A stretch of 64,000 bases of DNA from Fimbriimonadaceae bacterium (GTDB lineage Bacteria > Armatimonadota > Fimbriimonadia > Fimbriimonadales > Fimbriimonadaceae), in NCBI GenBank assembly GCA_020847855.1, contig JADLBH010000015.1:1-64000 (forward strand). Reading direction: 5' to 3'. Positions within the stretch are counted from its first letter, which is position 1; each line of letters begins with the position of its first letter. Under the pieces are notes generated by a model, which was given only the letters and a program-made list of their open reading frames with translations, did no database searches and was not told the DNA's origin. The position numbers and the translations under genes are program-made. Positions 41,264 to 50,556 of this stretch are shown piece after piece.

Positions 41264-42589
41264 CTACCAAGAATCGGCGTACTTTGGAAGCTTGAATCCT
41301 GCTCGGTACTCGCGGTCATAGGCCATGGTCTCCCGCCCGGCCTTGCCCGCGATGTCCATCGCCTCCGGGTCCCACCGAACGGTCGCGCCGGAAAAGAGCG
41401 CGGCGTTCGCAAGGTGGCAGACCATGGTCGTACGTGCGACGGACGCCAGGTCGGCCCTGGGCTTGCCTCGCATCTTGACGCAGTCCACCCAGTCGCGCCA
41501 ATGGCTCGTCGGGTATGCGTCGGACCCTTCCTTCGGGAGTTCCTTGCCCTCGGCGTCGAGGATCACCCAGCCCCCGCGCCAAACCCGAAGCGTCTTGCCA
41601 TCGGCGGCAATGAACTCGGTTCCGTGCCCCGGCTTGCCGGGATGGTCGCGGTTCACCGTCCAGCTGATCGAGACCGGTGAATCGTCGAAGGCAAAGAGGG
41701 CGTCCACGGTGTCGGGAGCGTCGCGGTCGTCGTCGGTGATCGCCCACTGCCCGCCGATGCTGCTCGCGCTCGTGGGCATCTTGAAGTCTTGGTCGGGCGA
41801 AAGCCCAAGCAACGCGATATCAAGCATGTGTACGCCCCAGTCCGTCGTGAGGCCACCTCCGGTGTTCATCACCCAGCGCCAGTTCCAGTGAACCTTGTTC
41901 GATTGGTACGGGTGCATCGCGGCGGGCCCGATCCAAGCATTGTAGTCAAGGCTGGAGGGCGCATCCGAGGGCTTCACCTTGCCGATTCTCGTACCGTCTG
42001 AGATCCAGGCCCGGCAATGGACGACCTTCCCGAGCTTGCCGGAGCGAACGTATGCGAGGGCGTCCACGAACTCTTGGGAGCTTCGCTGCCAGGTTCCGAC
42101 CTGGACCACGCGCCCAAACCGCTGCTGGGCGCCCACCATCGCCTTCGCCTCGCGTATGTTGTGGCTGATGGGTTTTTCGCAATAGGCGTCCTTGCCGGCT
42201 TCACAGGCGTGGACCAAGTTCAGAGCGTGCCAGTGGTCGGGCGTGCCGATGATGACGGCGTCAATGTCCTTCCGATCCAACATCTGGCGGTAGTCGCTGT
42301 AGACATCGGGTGCCTGGCCGACCTTGTCCTTGACGAACTTATAGTCGCCAGGGATCCGCGAGCTGTCCACGTCGCAGAGCGCAGCCACCGTCACGTCGGG
42401 GAACTCGAGGAGGCTCCTCATGTTCGATGCGCCCATGCCTCCGCACCCGATCAACCCCAGAACGAGCTTATCGTTGGCAGATTGCGGGGCTCGTGTCCCC
42501 CCCGCGCCGAGGGCTTGTGCGACCGGCGAGGCTGCGATCGCGGCGGCTCCGGTGCGACGTAGGAAGTCACGACGAGTGGGCTTATCCAT
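41264..42589 (-). CDS. Tat-exported Gfo/Idh/MocA family oxidoreductase
   Basis: The 441-residue protein begins with a twin-arginine signal (TRRDFLRRTGAAAIAAS). The Rossmann fold GLIGCGGMGASNMRSLLE, the catalytic-type EKPISHN and the C-terminal alpha/beta domain are those of NAD(P)-dependent Gfo/Idh/MocA sugar oxidoreductases. NWRWVMNTGGGLTTDWGVHM is typical of the secreted subfamily. The substrate is probably a sugar or cyclitol. It is first in the three-gene unit with thioredoxin and the NHL protein. Confidence 0.85.
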   Translation of the reverse strand: MDKPTRRDFLRRTGAAAIAASPVAQALGAGGTRAPQSANDKLVLGLIGCGGMGASNMRSLLEFPDVTVAALCDVDSSRIPGDYKFVKDKVGQAPDVYSDYRQMLDRKDIDAVIIGTPDHWHALNLVHACEAGKDAYCEKPISHNIREAKAMVGAQQRFGRVVQVGTWQRSSQEFVDALAYVRSGKLGKVVHCRAWISDGTRIGKVKPSDAPSSLDYNAWIGPAAMHPYQSNKVHWNWRWVMNTGGGLTTDWGVHMLDIALLGLSPDQDFKMPTSASSIGGQWAITDDDRDAPDTVDALFAFDDSPVSISWTVNRDHPGKPGHGTEFIAADGKTLRVWRGGWVILDAEGKELPKEGSDAYPTSHWRDWVDCVKMRGKPRADLASVARTTMVCHLANAALFSGATVRWDPEAMDIAGKAGRETMAYDREYRAGFKLPKYADSW

Positions 42590-42650
42590 GTTCGGAAGTT
42601 ACCCCCGATAGTGGACGTTTGGCATAGAGACGCGACCCGACCTTGCGAGG

Positions 42651-42683
42651 CCGGGCCGCTGGAGGGCCCGTACGAGGGCCCGG
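42651..42683 (-). terminator. possible terminator of the T2SS/Spy-like operon
   Basis: CCGGGCC (42651-42657) pairs with GGCCCGG (42677-42683), and internal GGGCCC palindromes allow alternative folds. It lies 2 nt after the Spy-like stop on the minus strand. There is no U-run, so the call is weak. Confidence 0.35.
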
Positions 42684-42685
42684 AC

Positions 42686-43390
42686 TTAGCCGCCGAAGCC
42701 GCCGCGCCCGATGTTGGGATCGGCCTTGAACGGAGCGCCACCCATCTTCTTGAGCGACTCGTTCTGCTCTGCGGTGAGAACCTTGGCGATCTCCTCGCCA
42801 AGAATCTTGTCGTTCTGGGCGCGAAGCTCGCCGAGCTGCTCTCGTTCGATCTCGCCGTCGCGCATCCGCTGCATCAGCTCTTGGTTGGCGGCCTGTTGCT
42901 TCTGCATGAGTGCATCGAGGCTGTTCTTTTGCTCTCCGGTTAGTTCGAGGGCCTTCTGAACCTCGGGCATCAGGGCAGCCCTGGGGCCTGCGAGCTGGAT
43001 TTGGATCTCACCCAGTCGCTTCCACTGCTCCTCGGAGACGATGGACTTCATCTTCTCGTCCTGCTTCTTCTGGAAGGCCTCCATTTCGGCCCGCATGCCT
43101 TCGCGATCGAAGCCACCGCCGCCTCCGTTGTTGCGCATTTCCTCCATCCGGTTGCGCATCTCTTCCATGGCGGCCTCTTGCGCGGCCTTCACGTCGGTCT
43201 TTTGCTGTTCGGTCAGCTTGAGGTCGGCTTGGACGTCGGTGCGGTTGAGGAGCATGGAGCGGCTTTGGTTCCCGCGTCCGCCCATCATCATCATTCCACG
43301 GCCTTGTCCACCGCCGCCGCCTTGGGCAAAGGCGCTGGCGGAAAGGGCGAGCACGGCAAGGATGCCGAATAGGTTCTTTGTCAGTGTCAT
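42686..43390 (-). CDS. Spy/CpxP-like periplasmic protein
   Basis: The 234-residue exported protein has a signal peptide (residues 1-23, ending ASAFAQ), a Gly/Met-rich segment, then a highly charged helical region. LTEQQKTDVKAAQEAAMEE, LTGEQKNSLDALMQKQ and LTAEQNESLKKM are LTxxQ-type repeats as in Spy/CpxP periplasmic chaperones. Such proteins bind unfolded envelope proteins or metals. It is 22 nt downstream of gspD, with GGAGAAACC before the ATG, so it is probably the last gene of the T2SS operon. The start at 43390 is chosen because the longer version adds a non-signal basic stretch. Confidence 0.72.
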   Translation of the reverse strand: MTLTKNLFGILAVLALSASAFAQGGGGGQGRGMMMMGGRGNQSRSMLLNRTDVQADLKLTEQQKTDVKAAQEAAMEEMRNRMEEMRNNGGGGGFDREGMRAEMEAFQKKQDEKMKSIVSEEQWKRLGEIQIQLAGPRAALMPEVQKALELTGEQKNSLDALMQKQQAANQELMQRMRDGEIEREQLGELRAQNDKILGEEIAKVLTAEQNESLKKMGGAPFKADPNIGRGGFGG

Positions 43391-43412
43391 GGTTTCTCCT
43401 GCGTAGGGTTCT

Positions 43413-45791
43413 CTATTTTTTGACGGGCGGCTTCTTCTTGAGTTCACTGCCTTGCGGAAGGGCCTCCTGGACCTTCTTCTGGCTACTGGGCGAGAGCTTT
43501 GCGGCCTCGTCCTGCGCGACTTGGGAAGCCTGTTGCTGGTTGCGGACGACGCGGGGTGTCAAGAATACGAGCAACTCGGTCTTGACCTCTTGCTTGGAAC
43601 GGGACTTGAAGAGTTCTCCCAGGATGGGGATGTCTCCGAGGATGGGGAGCTTCTTGACCTTACTGGTCACTTGCGACCGCATGATGCCACCGAGGACGAC
43701 CGTCAGGCCGTCCTGGACGGACACCGTAGTGCTCGCTTGACGTTGGTTCACGATGGGGGCATTGAAGTCCGTGAAGCCCTGGAGGTCGTTCGCAGTCTGG
43801 AGGACATCGAGCGTCACCATCCCGTTGGCGGTGATCCTCGGGGTCACGTTCAGCACGATCCCGACATCTTGGAAGGAGTAGTTGAAGATGAAGTTGCCGT
43901 TCACGTCCTCGCGCTGGCTCACAATGAACGGAACGCTTTGGCTGATATTGATCTCGGCCTCGACGTTGTTCGACGTGAAGATCTTGGGAGTGGAGAGCAC
44001 TTGGAAGCGGTCGTCGGTGTTCAGCGCATTGAGGAACCCGCCGATGTTTCCCCCGGTCACGCTGTATCGGAAGCCCTCGGGCAAGGGGTTGGTCTGGAGC
44101 CCGAAGTCGGTTCCTCCGCTCGCGTTCGTGCCCGAGCTCCCGAAGGCGGTGCCGTTGGAGAGGTTCCACTCGATGCCGAGCTTTTGGGACTTGTCCACCG
44201 TGGCCTCGACGATCACCGTCTCGATCACAACCTGCTCGGGGATCTTGTCGAGCTGTCCGAGCACGCTCTGAACGACGGCGGCGTTCTCCGGATCACCGAC
44301 AACGATGATGCTGTTCGTATTGGGATCAGCAATGATCGTGACGTTGCCCGCGGTTTGGCGGGTGTTCACGATCCTGCCGTCCTGGGTTCGTCCGGTACCG
44401 CCTTGGTTCTGCTGCTGCTGGCCGCCGAAGTTCAGTCCACCCCGGAACTGAACCGAGGTGAGCAGCTCGCCATCGAGGCCAGTGTCGAGCGCGAGCTCTT
44501 CGGCTGTGTCGGGGATGCTGGCGCCCGCTTCGCGCCCACCCAGATTGCCGCCGCCCCCACCGCCTTGGTTGCCACCGCCTCCACCTCCCTGGTTGTTGCG
44601 CTGGTTCCGGTTGCGGTTCGCGTTGGTGTTCGAGCCGAAGTTGCCTTGGCGGTTTTGCCCGCCGTTCCTCGTGTTGCCAAAGGCTTGGTTGAGCAGGCTC
44701 GCCACGTCGTCCGCCCTTGCGTTTCCGAGGGGGATCACGGTCGCGGCGTTCACATACTCCACGTCGCGGTCAAGTTCCTTGATGACCTCGGCCACCACGG
44801 TCTGGTTCTCTTTGGTCGCGGTGACGATCAGGCTGTTCGTCCGGAGGTCGGACGCGACAGTGCCGAAGGCGGCCTGGGAGTTCCCAAACCGCGCAGCGGT
44901 CTGGAACCGCGAGAAGATGTCGTTGTTCCGGCCCGAGTTCGCGCCACGCCCAGTCGGTTGGGAAGAAGCAAGAACGTTTTGAACGGAGACCGCAACCTCG
45001 GTGGCGTCTGCGTAGACGAGCGGGTAGACCTGGGTCACTTGGGGTTGGTCGGTCTGCTGGTCAATCTCCTTGATCAGGTCCTCGACCTCTCGCTGCTTGG
45101 ACTCGGCCGCGTTCACGATCACCGAGTTGCTGAAGTCGTCGCTGGAGGCCCGGACGTCCGGCCCTTGGCTGTCGCCACCAAAGTTGAAGCTCTGGCCGCC
45201 ACCAAAGCCTCGCCCTCCTCGGCCTCGACCCCCGAACTGCATGAAGCTGAACGGGTTGTTGCTCTGCTGTTGGGCGGCGAAGACTTCGTTGACCACGCGA
45301 GCGACCTCGCTTGCGGCGGCGTACGTGACTTTGTAGACCCGCAGAACGGTGCGCGAGTTGCCCCCGCCCATCATCTGCTGCATCTGTTCGGGCGACATGT
45401 TCTCCATGCCGCCGCGCTCCCGTTTCTCCCGAACCACCATGAGGTTGCCCTCCTTGCGGAGTTCATAGTTGGCGAGCCCGATCGCGGCGCTAAAGATCTC
45501 GAACGCCTCCTTTAGGCTCACCGCCTTGGGGCTCGAAACGGTGAGCCGCTGGGTCATTTTGGGGTCCTTGACGATCGCGATCCCGGACTGCTTCGAGAGC
45601 AAATCAATGATCGGATCCACGCTCGCGTTGCGGAAGTTCAATTGGACGCGCTTGTTCGGATCCAGCTTGAACTGCTCCCAGGCTGGGCGGGAAGGGATGT
45701 CCTCTCCCCTGGTGAACTGGCCGTACGCGGGTGCGGACAGCGCCGCGAACAGCACCACGGCAGGAATGAGCTTACTGAGATGTGCGCGCAT
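43413..45791 (-). CDS. gspD: type II secretion secretin GspD
   Basis: The 792-residue outer-membrane secretin has a signal peptide (ending PAYGQ) and N-domain repeats (SKQSGIAIVKDPKM, then RVYKVTYAAASEVARVVNEV, VYPLVYADATEVAVSVQNV and ATVIPLGNARADDVASLLNQ). Gly/Asn-rich insertions occur near 170-210 and 380-430. The C-terminal secretin domain carries FQDVGIVLNVTPRI and QDGLTVVLGGIMRSQV. It forms the outer-membrane pore of the T2SS. The length is longer than average because of the glycine-rich inserts. It is downstream of gspC with a 20-bp overlap. Confidence 0.9.
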   Translation of the reverse strand: MRAHLSKLIPAVVLFAALSAPAYGQFTRGEDIPSRPAWEQFKLDPNKRVQLNFRNASVDPIIDLLSKQSGIAIVKDPKMTQRLTVSSPKAVSLKEAFEIFSAAIGLANYELRKEGNLMVVREKRERGGMENMSPEQMQQMMGGGNSRTVLRVYKVTYAAASEVARVVNEVFAAQQQSNNPFSFMQFGGRGRGGRGFGGGQSFNFGGDSQGPDVRASSDDFSNSVIVNAAESKQREVEDLIKEIDQQTDQPQVTQVYPLVYADATEVAVSVQNVLASSQPTGRGANSGRNNDIFSRFQTAARFGNSQAAFGTVASDLRTNSLIVTATKENQTVVAEVIKELDRDVEYVNAATVIPLGNARADDVASLLNQAFGNTRNGGQNRQGNFGSNTNANRNRNQRNNQGGGGGGNQGGGGGGNLGGREAGASIPDTAEELALDTGLDGELLTSVQFRGGLNFGGQQQQNQGGTGRTQDGRIVNTRQTAGNVTIIADPNTNSIIVVGDPENAAVVQSVLGQLDKIPEQVVIETVIVEATVDKSQKLGIEWNLSNGTAFGSSGTNASGGTDFGLQTNPLPEGFRYSVTGGNIGGFLNALNTDDRFQVLSTPKIFTSNNVEAEINISQSVPFIVSQREDVNGNFIFNYSFQDVGIVLNVTPRITANGMVTLDVLQTANDLQGFTDFNAPIVNQRQASTTVSVQDGLTVVLGGIMRSQVTSKVKKLPILGDIPILGELFKSRSKQEVKTELLVFLTPRVVRNQQQASQVAQDEAAKLSPSSQKKVQEALPQGSELKKKPPVKK

Positions 45792-46449
45792 TGGGAGTCT
45801 CGCTTGTAATTCTAGTACCGGTCGTGCTCGGGGAAGAGTTCCCCGATCCTGGGTTTCTCGAACCTACGATGGGGCCGTTCAAAGTCGGGGTGACGGGGGC
45901 GAAGGAGCCGGGGATCGGGGCTGGCCCATCCGGTTCGTCCGGTGCGACGTCCGCCAAGAGCTCGAGGCGCACTCCCGGCCCCGACTTGCCCGATGCGACC
46001 AAGAAGCTCGGGCCCACTTGGACGATGCGAGCAAGGCCGACCGTGTCCCCGACACCGACGAAGATCGCTTCTCCCGTCGAGGTGTTTTCCACCAGGGCGC
46101 GGGGAACTTGGTTCACGATCGCCGTTCCCGTGAAGTACCAAGGGGTCGTCCCTCCGGTCAGCGAGAGGGGGAACTCATTCGGGCTTCGGTTCGCCTGGTT
46201 GCCAGTGGTCGCCTTGGACACCAAGGGCTGAAACACGTTGCGAGCGGGCGAGCTCACCCTCGCGAACTTCGCGGTGCGGTCCTCCTCTGTGATCCCTTCC
46301 GTCGTCGGGGTGCTCGAGTTACCTCGGGAGTTGCGCTTGGGCGCGCCTTTGCGCGTGACCGCCTCCGGTTGGGTCAGGAGAAAACCGCCGATCCCCAGAA
46401 CGACGACCGCGCCATAGATCATCTGCCTGCTGGGCTTGAAATTAGCCAC
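45772..46449 (-). CDS. gspC: GspC/PilP-like inner-membrane protein of the T2SS
   Basis: The 225-residue protein starts at GTG 46449 (VANFKPSRQMIYG), has one transmembrane helix (about 10-26) and a periplasmic part. FVGVGDTVGLARIVQVGPSF is the small HR/PilP-like beta domain; the rest is low-complexity Pro/Ser/Thr. GspC-type proteins connect the inner-membrane platform to the secretin. It overlaps gspM by 8 bp and gspD by 20 bp. The name is by position and domain type; sequence identity to classic GspC looks low. Confidence 0.6.
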   Translation of the reverse strand: MANFKPSRQMIYGAVVVLGIGGFLLTQPEAVTRKGAPKRNSRGNSSTPTTEGITEEDRTAKFARVSSPARNVFQPLVSKATTGNQANRSPNEFPLSLTGGTTPWYFTGTAIVNQVPRALVENTSTGEAIFVGVGDTVGLARIVQVGPSFLVASGKSGPGVRLELLADVAPDEPDGPAPIPGSFAPVTPTLNGPIVGSRNPGSGNSSPSTTGTRITSETPNARTSQ

Positions 46450-46966
46450 GCTCGACCCCCGTCGGTGCGTAAGCGACGACGCCGATGTTAGCGCGCACCC
46501 GGTCGCTCTCGCCATCAGCGCTCGAAAGCTGGAGCGTTCGGACGCTGAGGATGCTCTCCGGCGTTTCGAACTCAGCCAAGAACTTCACCATGTCGGGGAA
46601 GGGCCCCTCCATGGTGAGGAGATAGTTGTACTGGAGCGAGTTCTCGGTGCGTTCAGTCTTCTGTGGCCGGGCCGAGACCATTCCTACGCCGGTCTTGCCC
46701 GCCCATTGGCCGATCTGCCGCATGAGATAGGGCCCAAACTCGTCTGTGCTCTTGGCCCAGGTCGTGGCTTGAAGGTCCTCGTTGAACCTCTTCAGCTCGG
46801 CTCTGTCCTCTACGACATCGCGATTCCTTCGTTTCTCTTGCATCTTGAGCGTGGCAGGTCGCGCCTCGACCGGGCTCCGTGGGGTCAGCCCGTCATAGAG
46901 GGCGACGACGGTGAGGGCGACAAGGCCGGCGATCGCAGCCGGGCTCAGGATGCCGGGCAGCTTCAC
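46442..46966 (-). CDS. gspM: GspM/PilO-like inner-membrane protein
   Basis: The 174-residue protein has an N-terminal transmembrane helix (about 8-25, AAIAGLVALTVVALYDG), a charged coiled-coil-like linker and a ferredoxin-like periplasmic domain. NYLLTMEGPFPDMVKFLAEFE is the best-conserved pattern of the PilO/GspM family. It would dimerise with GspL in the assembly platform. It overlaps gspL by 4 bp and gspC by 8 bp. Confidence 0.7.
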   Translation of the reverse strand: MKLPGILSPAAIAGLVALTVVALYDGLTPRSPVEARPATLKMQEKRRNRDVVEDRAELKRFNEDLQATTWAKSTDEFGPYLMRQIGQWAGKTGVGMVSARPQKTERTENSLQYNYLLTMEGPFPDMVKFLAEFETPESILSVRTLQLSSADGESDRVRANIGVVAYAPTGVERG

Positions 46967-48243
46967 CGCTTCCTCCTGACCGGGGCCTTCTTCTCCACGA
47001 GCGGGAGGTTCCCGACCACGAAGGCACTGACCGAGAACTGGATCACGGCGGTGTCCTCGATCTTGGCGTCATTGGCGAAAACGATTGTGACGTCGCGGTA
47101 GCGGTCGGAGGCGGCGAGGTTCGCGGCGAACTTACTGATCGCCTCGCGGTCCATTGCGTTCCCGCGCATGACCAAGGGCCGGCCTCGCTCATACGTCAGG
47201 CCGGTGAACCATAGCCCGGAGGGGGCGGAATTGGTCACGTAGCGGATCACGTCGGTGGGGCGTTGTGCGGGATCGGAAGCTACCGTTACCAGTTTGCCGA
47301 CTTCCTCGAACCGGTTCTTTTGCTCCGTGAGAAGACCGGCCACGGTGTCGAGGCGGTCCATGGTCGCCTTGTGTTTAGCGTTCCTCTCGCGAGCGAGCGC
47401 GGCAGCTTCGTCCCGGTCGAGCCATGCCAAGCTACCGAGGACCACTGCCGCGATCCAGAGCAAGCCTGCGAGTCGTTTGCGGCTGCCCTGGAGCGCCCTT
47501 TCCCGGCGGTTCTGAACCTCGGGGAGCTCGAGATCCAGGTCTGTGGCCGTATGACTCGCGAGGGCTTGCAGGGTGCCTGTGCCCAGCGGGCTTCCCACTC
47601 CCTCCGATGCGATTCCAGGGCAGACAAAGACCGGAAGGTCGGCGCACTCCAGGGCCGCGACCGTACGTTGGAGCTCGGCACGGAGCTCTTCCGCGGTGTC
47701 GCCGACCGGTACGGACCTGGAGTGTCGCAACCGACCCGTTCGGACGACGTCGAACGAGACTTCGGCCCCGTTTCGGTCGAGCACGAGGCCGTCCTGGTGG
47801 CCCGCCAAATCCAAGGCGTAAGCGGCACCAAGGCCCGCAGGTACGTACCATACTGCTCTGCACCCGTTCTGCGAGAGTTCTGCTGCTGCCTCTCGGATGG
47901 TGTCCGCACGGGCCGCGACGAGGGTGGTCGGTCTACCGTCGGCGGTGATCGTCTCTTCCGCCGCGAAGTCAAAGGCAAGCTCTTCCACCGGGACCGGGAA
48001 CTGCTGCGCCATCTGAATGGCGAGCGCCTGCCGCACTGTTGCCGCATCTGCGGGCGGAGTGTGCGTCTCGCGCACGAAGGCAAGCCTCCGGTGCAGCGCG
48101 ACGCCAGCCGTCGCTACCCCAGGGACTTGCGCGACCACCTCGCCGACTCCTCGCCCCTCGACGACGGGGCCGGTGGGCGTACATGCGCGAACGCGCCCAG
48201 GCGACCACTCGATCAGTCCGTTCGGAGCGACGCTCTTCCTCAT
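46963..48243 (-). CDS. gspL: GspL-like protein (PilM-like plus PilN-like fusion)
   Basis: The 426-residue protein joins an actin-like cytoplasmic part (about 1-240, with AIQMAQQFPVPVEELAFDF), one transmembrane helix (about 256-275, LLWIAAVVLGSLAWL) and a PilN-like periplasmic part with LVMRGNAMDREAISKFAANL. This is the GspL architecture, which in type IV pilus systems is split into PilM and PilN. It anchors GspE to the membrane. The start at ATG 48243 overlaps the gspK stop (ATGA); a longer version at 48411 is rejected. Confidence 0.78.
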   Translation of the reverse strand: MRKSVAPNGLIEWSPGRVRACTPTGPVVEGRGVGEVVAQVPGVATAGVALHRRLAFVRETHTPPADAATVRQALAIQMAQQFPVPVEELAFDFAAEETITADGRPTTLVAARADTIREAAAELSQNGCRAVWYVPAGLGAAYALDLAGHQDGLVLDRNGAEVSFDVVRTGRLRHSRSVPVGDTAEELRAELQRTVAALECADLPVFVCPGIASEGVGSPLGTGTLQALASHTATDLDLELPEVQNRRERALQGSRKRLAGLLWIAAVVLGSLAWLDRDEAAALARERNAKHKATMDRLDTVAGLLTEQKNRFEEVGKLVTVASDPAQRPTDVIRYVTNSAPSGLWFTGLTYERGRPLVMRGNAMDREAISKFAANLAASDRYRDVTIVFANDAKIEDTAVIQFSVSAFVVGNLPLVEKKAPVRRKR

Positions 48244-49475
48244 GGTTCTGCCACCAATACTGTTTCTGTGGTCTGATCCGTCTCCCAACCCCATTGGACT
48301 GGGGCGTCTGGCAGGGGGTAAGGGAGGATTCTCAAGATTCGGGGACCGGTCTCTCCCATTTGGACGTACGCGAGGATCGCAACGCTCCTGGAACCGTACG
48401 AGCCTTGACACCGGATCAGGAACGTGTCGCTCCCCGTCGTGAGCCGACCCACGAACTGTCCTAGGTTCGCAATCGTGATCCCTGGGACGGCCACGAGGTC
48501 AGACAGCGAGGCGAACGTCCCTTGGCGGCTCAGGATCGCTTCCGACATGTCGGTCTCGATGCCGGGCAGTGTGGAGAGACTCTCGGGAAGCGCCGTGTTG
48601 ACGTTGATCCGCCCGAGACCACGGTCGGTCTGATCCAAAGTGCAGGCGTCGAGCACTTGGCCCACGTTCTGCTGGTTGATCCCCTGGGTTTGCAGGAGCT
48701 GCGTCCACGATGTGAAGGTTCCCACCGTGTTTCGTTGTTGGACGATCGCGGTCGCAAGTTGGTTGGTCAAGCCTGCCTGCACCAACTGCTGGGTGGTCGC
48801 GACGTTGACGTTGGATTTCGGCGTCCCCGTCGGCGTCGTGTTCGGCGATCCGGGATTCACGGTAAAGACCTCATAGAGCGGCAGGAGCTCCTCGTCCTGA
48901 GTGGAGATCGAGAGGCCGCTCGTCTGGGTTTGGGGTTCGAAGAGGGTCGCCGGGAGCCATCCTTTCACGAGCAAGAGCTCGTCCACGGACTGGAAGCCCT
49001 GCAATCGCGCATTGTAGGGAGTGTCCAGGGCGTTGTAGAACTCGTCCTTCGCACCTTCGATCCTCGGTTGGAGGTCGGGCTCGCGCCAATCGAGGAGGCT
49101 CTCCACCTGTTCTGTGGTCAAGGGAAGTTGCTCGAGTTGCTCCTCGGGCACGGTGTTGAGGTCGAGCCGAGCCGAAGCGTCGGTGACTTCGACCCGGAAG
49201 CCCCCCCCGCCCACGCGAACGAACTGGTTGCCGCGATCCCCGATGGAGGCCCAAGCGTCGTCCAAGGTGACGGTCGCCGTGTTCACGTCGGTGAGTTGCG
49301 CAAGCGCATACTCGATTCCGGACCGTGCCATTCTTCTCGCCCGTTCCCCGTCGAGCTCGTGGAGCTGGGCGCGAGCGGCCGCGCTGGCATCCGCGGCGGC
49401 CGTCGCCAAGACGACGGTGAGCACCACAAGACCGGCGAGCGCGAGCATGAACGCGCTGCCTCGCTGCCTTCTCAT
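48240..49475 (-). CDS. gspK: minor pseudopilin GspK
   Basis: The 411-residue protein starts RRQRGSAFMLALAGLVVLTV, a short class III-like leader with Gly-Ser before the hydrophobic helix. As usual for GspK, the usual Glu at +5 is absent. The body has helix-hairpin-helix-like units, such as LDLNTVPEEQLEQLPLTTEQ, VNVATTQQLVQAGLTNQL and INVNTALPESLSTLPGIETD, that match the GspK family domain. GspK caps the pseudopilus with GspI and GspJ. It overlaps gspJ and gspL by 4 bp each. Confidence 0.85.
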   Translation of the reverse strand: MRRQRGSAFMLALAGLVVLTVVLATAAADASAAARAQLHELDGERARRMARSGIEYALAQLTDVNTATVTLDDAWASIGDRGNQFVRVGGGGFRVEVTDASARLDLNTVPEEQLEQLPLTTEQVESLLDWREPDLQPRIEGAKDEFYNALDTPYNARLQGFQSVDELLLVKGWLPATLFEPQTQTSGLSISTQDEELLPLYEVFTVNPGSPNTTPTGTPKSNVNVATTQQLVQAGLTNQLATAIVQQRNTVGTFTSWTQLLQTQGINQQNVGQVLDACTLDQTDRGLGRINVNTALPESLSTLPGIETDMSEAILSRQGTFASLSDLVAVPGITIANLGQFVGRLTTGSDTFLIRCQGSYGSRSVAILAYVQMGETGPRILRILPYPLPDAPVQWGWETDQTTETVLVAEP

Positions 49476-50170
49476 GCCCCCCCCTCCTGAAGTACTGGGT
49501 TCTCGGGGGTCACGTCGCTGTTTTGGAGAGGGCAGGTGACCACGCGGTCAAAGTCCTCCTCGCCCCAGCGATAGGTGAGCCGAACCGCGGCGGGGAGCCT
49601 TCGGGACTGTGCGAGGGTGTCCCACTGCGTCTGCCAGACAGTGCCGTCCCAGAACTCCCAGGAGACCGGGGCGACCTCTGCCGCGAACGTGCTCTGCCTC
49701 CCTCCCTGGGTCGGGTCACCGTCCGACGGCTTCTGCACCCGCAGAAGCAGGCCGCCCTCCGTCCCTTCGCCAATGACGGCGGTGGAGAAGGCGATCTCGC
49801 TCGGCCCCCCTTGCGGACCTAGCTTCGCGATGCGGTCAGGGAGTTCGTCCTGGGAGGCGACGGCTGCGCCAGGGATCGGGTCGCCTAGGGTTGTGAAGGT
49901 CACGGTGTCCACAGTGGCGAGGTCGCCTCCGCTCGCGCTGGCTACAAAGTAGGACTGCTGGTCCGACGCGTCCGCCGTGAGGTATGCGGTCCGGAACCGG
50001 CCTTGTAGGTCGTTCTCGAAACGATGAATGAGTTGGAAACGGGAGACCGCGCCGAGGGTCCGCTCTTGGAACCGGACTCCAGCGTTGTGGGCGATCGTGA
50101 GGGAGAACACCAAGATTACGGTGATCGCGAGCGAGACCAAGAGTTCGACAAGGGTAAGGCCGCTCCTCAT
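49472..50170 (-). CDS. gspJ: minor pseudopilin GspJ
   Basis: The 232-residue protein has the prepilin peptidase site RSGLTLVELLVSLAITVI (Gly before Leu, Glu at +5) and a beta-rich globular domain with a late RLPAAVRLTYRWGEEDFDR. Position and size identify GspJ, part of the pseudopilus tip complex. It overlaps gspI and gspK by 4 bp. Disulfide cysteines typical of some GspJ proteins are not clear. Confidence 0.75.
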   Translation of the reverse strand: MRSGLTLVELLVSLAITVILVFSLTIAHNAGVRFQERTLGAVSRFQLIHRFENDLQGRFRTAYLTADASDQQSYFVASASGGDLATVDTVTFTTLGDPIPGAAVASQDELPDRIAKLGPQGGPSEIAFSTAVIGEGTEGGLLLRVQKPSDGDPTQGGRQSTFAAEVAPVSWEFWDGTVWQTQWDTLAQSRRLPAAVRLTYRWGEEDFDRVVTCPLQNSDVTPENPVLQEGGA

Positions 50171-50556
50171 GGGACGTTGACGGCCTCCTGCGGCGGCCGG
50201 GCAAGGCCCGCGGCCCGTCCCTCGAGCCGACTGTCGCCCTCGTTAGGGCGGACGATCACCTCGAAGGACAGCACCCCATCGAGCGCCGTGGGCTCGAGGG
50301 ACGCCGTCCAACCGAACCGGGAGTAGGATGGTTCCTCGAAGGTCCCGCTGGTCGCGATCTGCCACTCCCCGGTTGCGATCAGTTCGTCGTATTTGGCCTG
50401 TGCGAGCTCGGTGACCACGGCTCGGTCCTCCATCCGAGAATATGCCCGCGTCACAGACGCCAATCCGCTCACGGTCGCGGCGATCCCCACACCGAGGAGC
50501 GTGGCGGCGACCAAAGCTTCGATGACGGTGAAGCCCCTATGTGCCGCGTTGCTCAA
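50167..50556 (-). CDS. gspI: minor pseudopilin GspI
   Basis: The 129-residue protein starts SNAAHRGFTVIEALVAATLL, a prepilin site with Gly-Phe and Glu at +5, then a small globular domain. GspI starts tip assembly. It overlaps gspH by 20 bp and gspJ by 4 bp. Identification rests on size, site and order. Confidence 0.72.
   Translation of the reverse strand: MSNAAHRGFTVIEALVAATLLGVGIAATVSGLASVTRAYSRMEDRAVVTELAQAKYDELIATGEWQIATSGTFEEPSYSRFGWTASLEPTALDGVLSFEVIVRPNEGDSRLEGRAAGLARPPQEAVNVP

Noticed and set aside
42651-42683. strong terminator after the Spy-like gene
   Set aside because: The stem is real, but the U-run is missing and alternative folds exist, so it is kept only as a low-confidence terminator.
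44570-44660. Gly/Asn-rich repeats in gspD as a repeat locus
   Set aside because: The codons are varied and not exact tandem DNA repeats; low-complexity inserts are seen in many secretins.
43452-45515. 687-codon open frame on the plus strand
   Set aside because: It is antisense to gspD, a certain secretin gene. The translation is rich in Val, Asp, Glu and His, without a family; high GC makes long antisense frames common here.
49199-49210. 8-C run in gspK as another phase-variable tract
   Set aside because: The frame is intact on both sides and the tract lies in the middle of the gene as glycine codons; there is no sign of disruption.
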